A stretch of 7,045 bases of DNA from Candidatus Tayloriibacteriota bacterium (lineage in GTDB: Bacteria; Patescibacteriota; Minisyncoccia; Phycocordibacterales; PALSA-1337). A program made the translations under genes and the position numbers. The stretch lies in contig PMZP01000086.1 of NCBI GenBank assembly GCA_003170325.1, positions 1-7,045 of the forward strand, in the 5' to 3' direction. The notes under the pieces are model-generated. The model was not told the DNA's origin. It did no database searches and saw nothing but the letters and a program-made list of their open reading frames with translations. Of the stretch, positions 1 to 5,483 are shown piece by piece; position 1 is the stretch's first letter, and every line of letters starts with the position of its first letter.

Positions 1-85
1 CAAGTAGGTATAACGCGCGGATTCAAGCTCGAAAATACCATCTTAGAATAAAGAAATTTGCTCGATAAATGCTATACTAAAATAT
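1..85. other. Left-edge sequence, possible tail of an upstream gene
   Basis: No complete gene fits here. One plus-strand frame is open from base 1 to a TAA at 49-51, reading QVGITRGFKLENTILE then stop, and could be the C-terminus of an upstream gene. A second plus frame is open to 66-68. A minus-strand ATG at 41 is also open to the left edge. The sequence cannot choose between these. The right part carries a promoter-like element for the next gene, described separately. Confidence 0.25.
70..78 (+). promoter_or_regulatory. Extended -10 element before the PL14-like gene
   Basis: TGcTATACT combines a TG extension with a good -10 hexamer (73-78). No convincing -35 lies 16-18 bases upstream, as is usual for extended -10 promoters. 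Only seven bases separate the hexamer from the ATG at 86, so transcription would start at or next to the start codon and the mRNA would be leaderless or nearly so. No Shine-Dalgarno sequence is present. Confidence 0.45.
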
Positions 86-880
86 ATGGAAATTTCATTT
101 CAGAACATCCCTATTGGCCCGTATACAGAGGAAATCTGGCGTAAGCAATGGCCAAGCGTTACAAAACCGCGGGGTGTTGCCGAAGGCCGGCTTTCTATAG
201 TTGAACTAGACCAAGAACATGTACTTTGTGTCACCTGTCTGCATGGGCAAACCGGTCCTGAAGCCGGTGGTACATCTTGGGGTGCGCGGTTTGGTAAGTC
301 ATATGATGAGGCTACAGTTGAATATCGTGTTAGAGTAGATGCGGATTTTGACTACAAGCGGGGCGGAAAACTTCCCGGTTTTTGTGGCGGATCAGGTCCT
401 ATGGGAGGCAGAAATACGACTGACGGATTTTCCGCACGAATTATGTGGAGAGAATTGGGTATGATGACACAGTATGTCTATTACATAGGCAAGGCTGCGG
501 CAAAACAATGGGGTCAAGATTTTATCTGGACGAAAGCTAAAAATAAACAGGTTCCGATTACTTCCGATATGTGGAAAGTATGGGATACCTTAAAAGTGCA
601 TCATGAAGATAGGGTGTACATGACGCCTGATGTTTGGCATACCATCAAGACTTACGTGAAAATGAATACGCCTGGCAGTGATGACGGGAAAATTATATCT
701 TGGTTTGATGATGAGGAAGTTTGTAATCTAACTTTGCAATTTAGAAAAGATGACTCTTTTGGAATCGACTCGTTTAAATTCGCAGTCTTCTTCGGCGGCA
801 ACGAACCCAGTTGGGCACCCGATAAAGACGAGAGAATCTATTTCAAAGATTTCAAATTCAGCTTCGAGACGCCAAGCTAA
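86..880 (+). CDS. Polysaccharide lyase family 14-like protein
   Basis: The 264-residue protein resembles the PL14 alginate/glucuronan lyase family, a beta-jelly-roll fold that cleaves uronic acid polymers by beta-elimination. The clearest match is the block with YRVR at 80-83, FDYKRGGKLPGFCGG at 88-102 and DGFSARIMWR at 113-122, followed by the tyrosine-rich YVYY at 130-133. K95, R118 or R122, and Y130/Y132 are candidates for the Lys, Arg and Tyr catalytic groups reported in PL14 enzymes; that mapping is inferred from order, not from an alignment. The start is fixed, since an in-frame TAG at 44-46 lies upstream and no other start codon intervenes. The N-terminus (MEISFQNIPIGPYTEE) is not a signal peptide, which is unexpected for a polysaccharide lyase. 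The gene stands alone here and converges on the next gene. It could bind glycans rather than cleave them. Confidence 0.72.
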   Translation: MEISFQNIPIGPYTEEIWRKQWPSVTKPRGVAEGRLSIVELDQEHVLCVTCLHGQTGPEAGGTSWGARFGKSYDEATVEYRVRVDADFDYKRGGKLPGFCGGSGPMGGRNTTDGFSARIMWRELGMMTQYVYYIGKAAAKQWGQDFIWTKAKNKQVPITSDMWKVWDTLKVHHEDRVYMTPDVWHTIKTYVKMNTPGSDDGKIISWFDDEEVCNLTLQFRKDDSFGIDSFKFAVFFGGNEPSWAPDKDERIYFKDFKFSFETPS

Positions 881-893
881 AAAAGTTATCCAT

Positions 894-923
894 AAAAGGC
901 CCCACCTTTCGGTGAGACCTCTT
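894..923 (-). terminator. Intrinsic terminator for the minus-strand lysozyme-like gene
   Basis: Read on the minus strand, the arms 923-911 and 906-894 form a 13-pair stem that includes three G-U pairs, closed by a GAAA tetraloop (910-907). UUUUAU and, a little later, UUUUUU follow. On the plus strand the wobble pairs become A-C mismatches, so the hairpin works best for the minus-strand gene ending at 982. It may still act weakly on the convergent PL14-like transcript. Confidence 0.8.
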
Positions 924-981
924 ATGTTCGTAATCTGTTTGTGATCGATTTTCGACTTTTTGGGTAATCGAATCGCGTCAC

Positions 982-1497
982 TTATTTCCTGGCAAGATCG
1001 CCTGACCAGCATTTGGCCGAGGACTTCCACGGAGCTGTGCCCTGTTCCTCATAGAGGTGTTTGGCATAGTCTATGTTGCCTTGGACCGTGTAGAGGTTCA
1101 GTCCGAGTTTCGCAGCCATATCTGCATGATACTTCTCATTGATCTGCATGACGCCGATATCCAGATTGTTGACGACGCCGCGGATGATGTTTCCATCCTT
1201 ATCGAATTGATGGAAATTGGACTCACAGCGGGCGATGTCAACGAGGATCGCGTCCTTGTCACCGAATTGCTCGGTCAAGTATGCCTTCATGGCCACAGTA
1301 TCGGTTGTTGAAGCCAATCTTGTCACACTATCGGTTTTCGATATGCTATGGGCGCTTGTTGCCTGTTTCACCTGATTACCTGCCGGAAAGGTTTGCATCA
1401 GACTTGCCGTCTGACCTGATCCGTACAGGGATGCTACCAGGAAGACAGCACTCGTTGTAAGTTCAATCATTGTTTTTAACAAAAATGGAGCTTGCAA
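982..1497 (-). CDS. Exported lysozyme/transglycosylase-like protein
   Basis: The protein has an N-terminal hydrophobic export segment (about residues 10-27 from the TTG start), a Ser/Thr-rich linker (about 45-70) and a small lysozyme-like domain (about 78-165). The domain carries ARCESNF (89-95), with E92 the likely catalytic acid as in SLT-type murein transglycosylases. It also has DIGVMQIN (113-120), a YAKHLY helix (144-149) and a terminal PW..S..CW (156-164). The only two cysteines, C91 and C163, flank the domain and could form a disulfide outside the cell. The likely role is cleavage or remodelling of peptidoglycan, its own or a host's. The 5' end is uncertain: 1497 is a TTG codon, while an ATG at 1470 gives a shorter signal without the basic K8. 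I prefer TTG for the basic n-region, without strong evidence. A good promoter and a terminator bracket it as a single-gene unit. Confidence 0.75.
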   Translation of the reverse strand: MQAPFLLKTMIELTTSAVFLVASLYGSGQTASLMQTFPAGNQVKQATSAHSISKTDSVTRLASTTDTVAMKAYLTEQFGDKDAILVDIARCESNFHQFDKDGNIIRGVVNNLDIGVMQINEKYHADMAAKLGLNLYTVQGNIDYAKHLYEEQGTAPWKSSAKCWSGDLARK

Positions 1498-1531
1498 GCA
1501 TGACGCTCACATAGCTCTTTTTGTACATACA

Positions 1532-1560
1532 AGCATAGCGTTTCTGACCTCAAAAGTCAA
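1532..1560 (-). promoter_or_regulatory. Sigma70-type promoter for the lysozyme-like gene
   Basis: On the minus strand a -35 TTGACT (1560-1555) and a -10 TATGCT (1537-1532) are separated by exactly 17 bases. The predicted transcript starts near 1525, about 28 bases before the TTG start and 55 before the alternative ATG. A short imperfect palindrome, TTGTA-CA-TACAA (1521-1532), overlaps the start region and could be an operator, though it may be chance. Confidence 0.65.
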
Positions 1561-1617
1561 GCCTTTCGTGGTCATAATATGGCTCAACAAGGCTATATTT
1601 TACACTCTAATTACCCT

Positions 1618-1685
1618 TATTCTAAGCCATTCTATGGGTTTGCTGATTTTCGCTATCATAATATACTGAATCTAGCCTTAGAATA
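1618..1685. repeat. Inverted repeat TATTCTAAG / CTTAGAATA upstream of rpmA
   Basis: TATTCTAAG (1618-1626) is repeated in perfect inverse as CTTAGAATA (1677-1685), 50 bases apart, inside the AT-rich 1498-1783 gap. The same nine bases, CTTAGAATA, occur a third time at 42-50. A partial copy, ATTCTA at 1629-1634, lies ten bases from the ATTCTA inside the left arm. The repeats could be protein-binding sites. The long spacer makes a terminator unlikely. Confidence 0.4.
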
Positions 1686-1699
1686 GGCCCTGGAAGCCC

Positions 1700-1775
1700 T
1701 ATAATTCGATTTACGCGTCAGCAGTTTGCATTATACGATGAATGTATGATAAGCTCTTCCCTACTTACCTTTAAT
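1700..1775 (+). promoter_or_regulatory. Candidate -10 elements for rpmA
   Basis: Two -10-like hexamers precede rpmA. TATAAT at 1700-1705 matches consensus exactly but would leave a leader of about 70 bases and has only a weak -35. TTTAAT at 1770-1775 matches five of six positions and lies eight bases before the ATG, which would give a nearly leaderless mRNA. The sequence does not decide between them, and both may be used. No Shine-Dalgarno sequence precedes the ATG. Confidence 0.35.
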
Positions 1776-1783
1776 CAACAAAT

Positions 1784-2056
1784 ATGGCACATAAGAAAGC
1801 AGCCGGAACAACTAAAAACGGGCGAGATTCCAACCCAAAATACCTAGGTGTTAAGGTCAACCATGGCCAAGCTATTACGATCGGCCAGATCATCCTCCGC
1901 CAGAGGGGCACAACCGTTTTGCCCGGCAATAATGTCGGCGTAGGCAAAGACTATACCCTTTTCGCCTTGAAAGACGGCAAAGTCTCTTTTGCTTCGAAGA
2001 GAAAGACTAGTTTTAATAATGATATCGTCAGGAAGAAGATCGTGAGCGTTTTATAG
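1784..2056 (+). CDS. rpmA: Large ribosomal subunit protein bL27
   Basis: This is a 90-residue bL27, a normal family length. bL27 sits at the base of the central protuberance of the 50S subunit, and its basic N-terminal tail reaches the peptidyl-transferase centre. The tail MAHKKAAGTTKNGRDS is present at once after the ATG, with no cleavable extension of the Firmicutes type. The family signature follows as GQIILRQRG (34-42), PGNNVGVGKD (47-56) and TLFALKDGKV (58-67). The C-terminus ends in a basic stretch (RKKIVSVL). rpmA usually follows rplU (bL21), often with obgE nearby; here neither is adjacent and the gene is flanked by promoter-like sequence, so it appears to be transcribed alone. Confidence 0.97.
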   Translation: MAHKKAAGTTKNGRDSNPKYLGVKVNHGQAITIGQIILRQRGTTVLPGNNVGVGKDYTLFALKDGKVSFASKRKTSFNNDIVRKKIVSVL

Positions 2057-2072
2057 ACTTATTATTGCAGAC

Positions 2073-2173
2073 CACATGCAAGCGCTTCCTCGCCCTCATG
2101 CGATGGAGTGCACTGAATAAGCGCTCAACAGCGACTGATTGTCACATGAGGTCTCGAAAGCCTTGCATGTGAT
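2073..2173. other. Interlocking inverted repeats between rpmA and rplI
   Basis: The 132-base convergent gap holds several complementary segments that cannot all pair at once. In fold A, CACATGCAAG (2073-2082) pairs with CTTGCATGTG (2162-2171) and encloses CCTCATG (2094-2100) paired with CATGAGG (2145-2151). In fold B, AGCGCTT (2081-2087) pairs with AAGCGCT (2119-2125), and GTCACATG (2141-2148) pairs with CATGTGAT (2166-2173), including one G-U pair. No long U-tract follows on either strand, so a classical intrinsic terminator is not clear. It may be a bidirectional 3'-end structure or a structured RNA. Confidence 0.5.
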
Positions 2174-2188
2174 CTCTATATAGATTAA

Positions 2189-2635
2189 CTATTTCACAGC
2201 TTCGATCAAGACCTTGAACTTGACTGACTTCCCTCCCCCTTTGACTTCGACGACATGCTCGCCGAGCTCCTTTAGTGGGTGTTCGAGCTGAATGAATGAT
2301 GGATCAACTTGCAATTCGGTCTGTTTCTGCAATTCGGCGGCGATGGCTTCACGGTGAAGGCCGGCGAAGAGGTGGCCTTTTTCGTTGGCCTTGCCAAGAA
2401 TCGTCAATGTCTTGCCGTCGAGATCTTTTAGATTCATAACAAGCAGGTCTTCGTGGATCTTTCTTTCTGAATCCGCCTGCTTCTTTTTGATTTCCAGTCT
2501 TTTGACGACGTCGGGTGTAGCCGATAAAGCCAATCCTTGCGGAATGAGAAGGTTGATGGCATGACCACTGCTTACTTCTTTGACTTCGTACTGTCGACCT
2601 AGCTTAGCAACATCTTTGAGGAGGATGATTTTCAT
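2189..2635 (-). CDS. rplI: Large ribosomal subunit protein bL9
   Basis: This is a 148-residue bL9, full length for the family. It has two globular RNA-binding domains joined by a long helix. bL9 binds 23S rRNA near the L1 stalk and helps maintain reading frame. The N-terminal domain (1-38) starts MKIILLKDVAKLG and carries SGHAINLLIP (23-32), where most relatives read GYARNFLIP. The usual KG after LG is RQ here (14-15). The charged connecting helix spans about 40-70, and the C-terminal domain (76-148) includes the LF...L.REAIA segment near 89-99. The gene lies 24 bases downstream of the S41 protease gene and is probably co-transcribed with it, instead of lying in the usual rpsF-ssb-rpsR cluster. 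Some CPR groups are reported to lack L9, so its presence favours a Parcubacteria-like over a Microgenomates-like source. Confidence 0.96.
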   Translation of the reverse strand: MKIILLKDVAKLGRQYEVKEVSSGHAINLLIPQGLALSATPDVVKRLEIKKKQADSERKIHEDLLVMNLKDLDGKTLTILGKANEKGHLFAGLHREAIAAELQKQTELQVDPSFIQLEHPLKELGEHVVEVKGGGKSVKFKVLIEAVK

Positions 2636-2659
2636 ACATTTAAAGGATTAGGCTATTAA

Positions 2660-3874
2660 TCATTGTTGAGCTGTCAATAACTGAACGGCTTTGTTCATTT
2701 GAGAATCAGTATGACTTGCGGCGTCCGTATCGCTTATAGTCACATTGTAATCCGGATCAAGGCCGTCGTGAGATAAATTGTGGCCATTGGGCGTCAACCA
2801 ACGAGCGATGGTTACTTTGAGCGATGTGTCGGAAGTTATCGGTACCAATTCCTGGACTGACCCTTTGCCGAAAGTCTTGATACCGACCAGCTTGGCTATT
2901 CCCTGCTCTTTCAATGCCCCGGCCAAGATTTCCGCCGCTGAAGCCGAACCTCCGTCCACAAGGATCATCATATCGAGGTTGCTATTGAATATGTCATAGC
3001 CTTTGCTTCGATAGATATTCGGCGGGCCATTCTTGCCGAAATCCTCGGTGACCACGACTTTTCCGGCTGGCAGGAACCAAGAAGCCATGTCCCAAGCGGC
3101 GTCCAGGTAGCCTCCGGGATTGCCGCGCAGATCCAAGATGAGTTTGTGATCGCCGGAAGTGACGAATTGGCGAAGAGCGTCTCTGAATAGGTTGGGTGAA
3201 TCGGACGTGAAGCTATACAGGCTTATAACGAATATGCCGCCTGGTTTGGTCTTGGTATCGAGAGTCGGGATATTGATGACGGCGCGAGTCAATGTCTTAT
3301 CCACCGGCTTCCCTGTTCCTTGGATGAGGAAGCTGATCTTGACTTTGGTGCCGTTGGCACCACGGATCAATTTGACCGCTTGGTCGGTGCTCATGGCCAC
3401 CGTCGAAGTGCTGTCAATCGAGAGGATGAAATCTCCGGCCTTTACTCCAGCTTTTTCCGCTGGGCTTCCCTTGATCGGAGCAACTACCTGCAGTTGTTTG
3501 TTCTTTATACCGATCTCCATACCGACGCCATCAAAATTGCCGGTAATGTCTTCTTTAAACATCTTGGATTCGGCTGGCGGGAAGAAAACTGTGTATGGAT
3601 CGCCATAAGAAGCAGCCAAGCCTTCAATAGAGCCGTATATCCTATCCTGCGGAGTTGTGCTACCGGCAGTCACATATTTCTGGTCTAAGACTTGCCAAGC
3701 TGTCCAGAATGGCGCGAATTGCTGGCTGGTTACCGGCTGGCCGTTGGTCAGTGAAGAATAATCTGTAGCGGGGGCGTTGCGTTCACCGATGTAGATGCCG
3801 ATGAGAAGCGCGAAGACTACGACCGGCAGGCCGATAAGGAGATATTTGTTCTTCGAATCCTTTAACTCATTCAT
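2660..3874 (-). CDS. Membrane-anchored S41 C-terminal processing protease (Ctp/Prc family)
   Basis: This is a serine protease that trims or degrades exported proteins from their C-termini. Numbered from the ATG at 3874 (404 residues), it has a membrane anchor (about 11-30), a linker and N-terminal helical segment, a PDZ domain (about 113-185, starting FDGVGMEIG) and the S41 core. In the core, LDLRGNPGG (248-255) and VDGGSASAAE (306-315) give catalytic S312, and FGKGSVQ gives K337. The 25-residue Ser-Lys spacing equals that of E. coli Tsp (S430/K455). The frame is open back to 3922, but I chose 3874 because the extra 16 residues (MRQFGYSARVCNNIAT) do not look like a signal region and a promoter lies inside that stretch. 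With a basic N-terminus before the anchor, the protease domain should face outward. It is the first gene of a two-gene unit with rplI. Confidence 0.92.
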   Translation of the reverse strand: MNELKDSKNKYLLIGLPVVVFALLIGIYIGERNAPATDYSSLTNGQPVTSQQFAPFWTAWQVLDQKYVTAGSTTPQDRIYGSIEGLAASYGDPYTVFFPPAESKMFKEDITGNFDGVGMEIGIKNKQLQVVAPIKGSPAEKAGVKAGDFILSIDSTSTVAMSTDQAVKLIRGANGTKVKISFLIQGTGKPVDKTLTRAVINIPTLDTKTKPGGIFVISLYSFTSDSPNLFRDALRQFVTSGDHKLILDLRGNPGGYLDAAWDMASWFLPAGKVVVTEDFGKNGPPNIYRSKGYDIFNSNLDMMILVDGGSASAAEILAGALKEQGIAKLVGIKTFGKGSVQELVPITSDTSLKVTIARWLTPNGHNLSHDGLDPDYNVTISDTDAASHTDSQMNKAVQLLTAQQ

Positions 3875-3883
3875 TGTGGCGAT

Positions 3884-3912
3884 ATTATTGCATACCCTGG
3901 CGGAATAACCAA
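3884..3912 (-). promoter_or_regulatory. Promoter for the S41 protease - rplI unit
   Basis: On the minus strand a weak -35 TTGGTT (3912-3907) and a -10 AATAAT (3889-3884) are 17 bases apart, and TGC just before the hexamer gives an extended -10. Only nine bases lie between the -10 and the ATG at 3874, so the leader would be two or three bases at most. This placement supports 3874 over 3922 as the protease start. Confidence 0.45.
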
Positions 3913-3964
3913 ATTGCCTCATTTTTCCAGTTATACACAGTTATTAATAATAATGGTTTCGCGC

Positions 3965-3970
3965 TATAAT
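3965..3970 (+). promoter_or_regulatory. -10 element for the cupin-GH130 operon
   Basis: TATAAT at 3965-3970 matches the -10 consensus perfectly and lies 16 bases before the ATG at 3987, predicting a leader of about ten bases. The -35 is poor: TTATTA at 3941-3946 with an 18-base spacer is the best candidate. The operon promoter is divergent from that of the S41 protease, within an AT-rich stretch. Confidence 0.5.
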
Positions 3971-3986
3971 TAGGGCCAATATACTA

Positions 3987-4337
3987 ATGCAATCACCTAA
4001 ACCATATCGCGAAGAACGGCCGTGGGGCGAATTTGTAGAATTTACAAAAGATACGCCTTCGACGGTCAAGATCATTACAGTGAAACCTGGCGAGGCCTTG
4101 AGCCTACAGCGACATAAGGAACGTGACGAATTTTGGCGTGTGATCTCCGGCAATGGCACTATACAAATCGGGCAGGAACGAATCCCAGCTCTTCCTGGTG
4201 CCGATTTTTTTGCTCCAAGAGGAACTGATCACCGTATGGAAGGAGGCACTCGACCGCTGGTTATCCTGGAGATTTCTTTTGGTCAATTCAATGAGGACGA
4301 CATCGAGAGGACGGAAGACCGCTATGGCCGGATCTGA
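3987..4337 (+). CDS. Mannose-6-phosphate isomerase-type cupin, stand-alone
   Basis: The 116-residue single-domain cupin matches the type II phosphomannose isomerase domain that usually forms the C-terminal part of ManC/AlgA-type bifunctional enzymes. It starts with RPWGEF (11-16). The first cupin motif is G35-x5-Q41-x-H43-x4-E48-x6-G55 and the second G71-x5-P77-x-G79-x2-H82, so Q41, H43, E48 and H82 should bind the metal. It ends with the family signature IERTEDRYGR (106-115). The expected reaction is interconversion of mannose-6-phosphate and fructose-6-phosphate in the cytoplasm. No guanylyltransferase domain is present. R46 matches the conserved arginine of this family, while F49 replaces the common His of the EHW segment. 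It is the first gene of the operon, 17 bases before the GH130 gene, which supports a role in mannose-phosphate metabolism. A different sugar-phosphate isomerase or a binding role cannot be excluded. Confidence 0.85.
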   Translation: MQSPKPYREERPWGEFVEFTKDTPSTVKIITVKPGEALSLQRHKERDEFWRVISGNGTIQIGQERIPALPGADFFAPRGTDHRMEGGTRPLVILEISFGQFNEDDIERTEDRYGRI

Positions 4338-4354
4338 TCTTAAAAAATCCTTTA

Positions 4355-5467
4355 ATGAACATAACAATCATTTTTTCTCTGATAGCATTCGCCGCCGCGG
4401 CTATTGCCTGTATATACGCCTATTTCGCGATCCGTTGGTCTTCGAGGGCCGAGCGGCCGTCGTTCAGGCTGACCCGGCATGCCAAAAATCCGATTATTTC
4501 TCCACTGGCTGTCCGTGAATGGGAGCTGAACGGAACGTTCAATCCGGCCGTTATCACTGACGATGAAGGTAAGATTCATCTTCTGTACCGAGCCATCGGA
4601 GCCGACGGAATTTCGCGTATCGGTTATTCCTCCAGTCTGGATGGTTTGCATTTTAACGAGCGTTCGATGTACCCGATATATGAACCTTTGGCTGATCTCA
4701 GTGTGACGACAGCGCGACCGGCGTATGGACCGCGACATTATAACCCCTCATTCTATACTTCCGGAGGCGGTTGGGGCGGCTCCGAGGATCCGCGCACGGT
4801 TCGGATCGGCGACAAGGTCTATATGACCTACGTAGCCTTCGACGGCTGGGATTCTGTGCGCATTGCTCTCACCTCTATAGGTCTTCGCGATCTGAAACAA
4901 AAGAAGTGGCGCTGGAAAAGGCCAGTGCTCATTTCGCCTCCCGGTTATGCCGCCAAGAATTGGTTGATCTTTCCGGAAAAGATCGATGGTAAATACGCTA
5001 TCCTGCATAGCATTGTTCCAAAGATATCCATTGAATATGTCGACAGTTTGGATGACCTCTCAACTTACATAAAGAGCTCACGGCCGCCGGGAGTGCAGCT
5101 TGGACGCAAGGATTTCTGGGATAATCGGATTCGTGGGGCCGGTCCTCCCCCCTTGAAGACCGACAAGGGCTGGTTGCTGCTTTATCATGCGCAGGATGAA
5201 CGGGAGCCGGCAAAATACAAGCTGGGGGCCATGATCCTTGATCTCACTGACCCGACTAAGATTCTATATCGCTCACCGACGTCGATTCTTGATCCGGATA
5301 TGCCATATGAAAACGACGGTAAACCGGGAATAGTCTATGCTTCCGGCGCCGTTATCATCGGCGACAATCTGATGGTCTATTATGGGGGTGGAGATAGACA
5401 CGTCTGTATCGCAGAGACGCCATTGAAGCAATTATTAGACTGGTTAGTAGAGCATGGGAAAGTGTAA
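4355..5467 (+). CDS. Membrane-anchored GH130 beta-mannoside phosphorylase/hydrolase-like protein
   Basis: The 370-residue GH130 protein is a five-bladed beta-propeller of a family acting on beta-mannosides, often by phosphorolysis to mannose-1-phosphate. The catalytic block GSEDPR (142-147) supplies D145 as the likely general acid; Ser replaces the Cys seen in both modules of the next gene. Other family blocks are NPIISP (45-50), WELNGTFNP (56-64), LLYRA (76-80), IGYSSSLDG (89-97), IFPEKIDGKY (205-214), GAGPPPLKTDKGWLLLYH (261-278) and the closing MVYYGGGD (340-347). A transmembrane segment spans about 3-26. R27, R31 and R34 follow it and the N-terminus is uncharged, so the enzyme domain probably faces the cytoplasm. 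About 25 extra Tyr/Gly-rich residues (112-140) precede the catalytic motif. LHS (217-219) stands where many relatives have LHR. Gaps to its neighbours are 17 and 16 bases, with no Shine-Dalgarno, so translation may be coupled. Confidence 0.88.
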   Translation: MNITIIFSLIAFAAAAIACIYAYFAIRWSSRAERPSFRLTRHAKNPIISPLAVREWELNGTFNPAVITDDEGKIHLLYRAIGADGISRIGYSSSLDGLHFNERSMYPIYEPLADLSVTTARPAYGPRHYNPSFYTSGGGWGGSEDPRTVRIGDKVYMTYVAFDGWDSVRIALTSIGLRDLKQKKWRWKRPVLISPPGYAAKNWLIFPEKIDGKYAILHSIVPKISIEYVDSLDDLSTYIKSSRPPGVQLGRKDFWDNRIRGAGPPPLKTDKGWLLLYHAQDEREPAKYKLGAMILDLTDPTKILYRSPTSILDPDMPYENDGKPGIVYASGAVIIGDNLMVYYGGGDRHVCIAETPLKQLLDWLVEHGKV

Positions 5468-5483
5468 AGATCATAAATCTATC

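Noticed and set aside
16..40. GGATTCAAGCTC followed by ACCA, resembling a tRNA T-arm and 3' end
   Set aside because: The flanks of the TTCAAGC loop do not form a T-stem and no acceptor, D or anticodon arms fit in the available sequence.
728..1030. A 100-codon minus-strand open frame bridging the PL14-like gene and the lysozyme-like gene
   Set aside because: It overlaps the end of both supported genes and runs through the terminator hairpin at 894-923. The translation has no family resemblance.
3159..3688. Two plus-strand open frames of 149 and 122 codons
   Set aside because: Both are antisense to the PDZ and S41 regions of the protease, which is well supported. They are shadow frames.
3875..3922. 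A longer S41 protease starting at the ATG at 3922
   Set aside because: The extra 16 residues contain no signal-like pattern and the best promoter lies inside them. The ATG at 3874 gives a short basic segment followed directly by the membrane anchor.
3931..3939. TTATACACA, a perfect match to the DnaA-box consensus, beside an AT-rich stretch
   Set aside because: Only one perfect box is present and no cluster or origin-linked genes (dnaA, dnaN) are seen. A near match at 887-895 (TTATCCATA) is isolated. Chance is a sufficient explanation.
4335..4344. TGA stops possibly read as Gly (code 25): the cupin reads TGA TCT TAA and the protease TGA TTA ATA GCC TAA
   Set aside because: Each TGA is followed soon by an in-frame TAA, so the ends alone cannot exclude it. 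However, none of the genes uses an internal TGA although glycine is frequent, which fits code 11.
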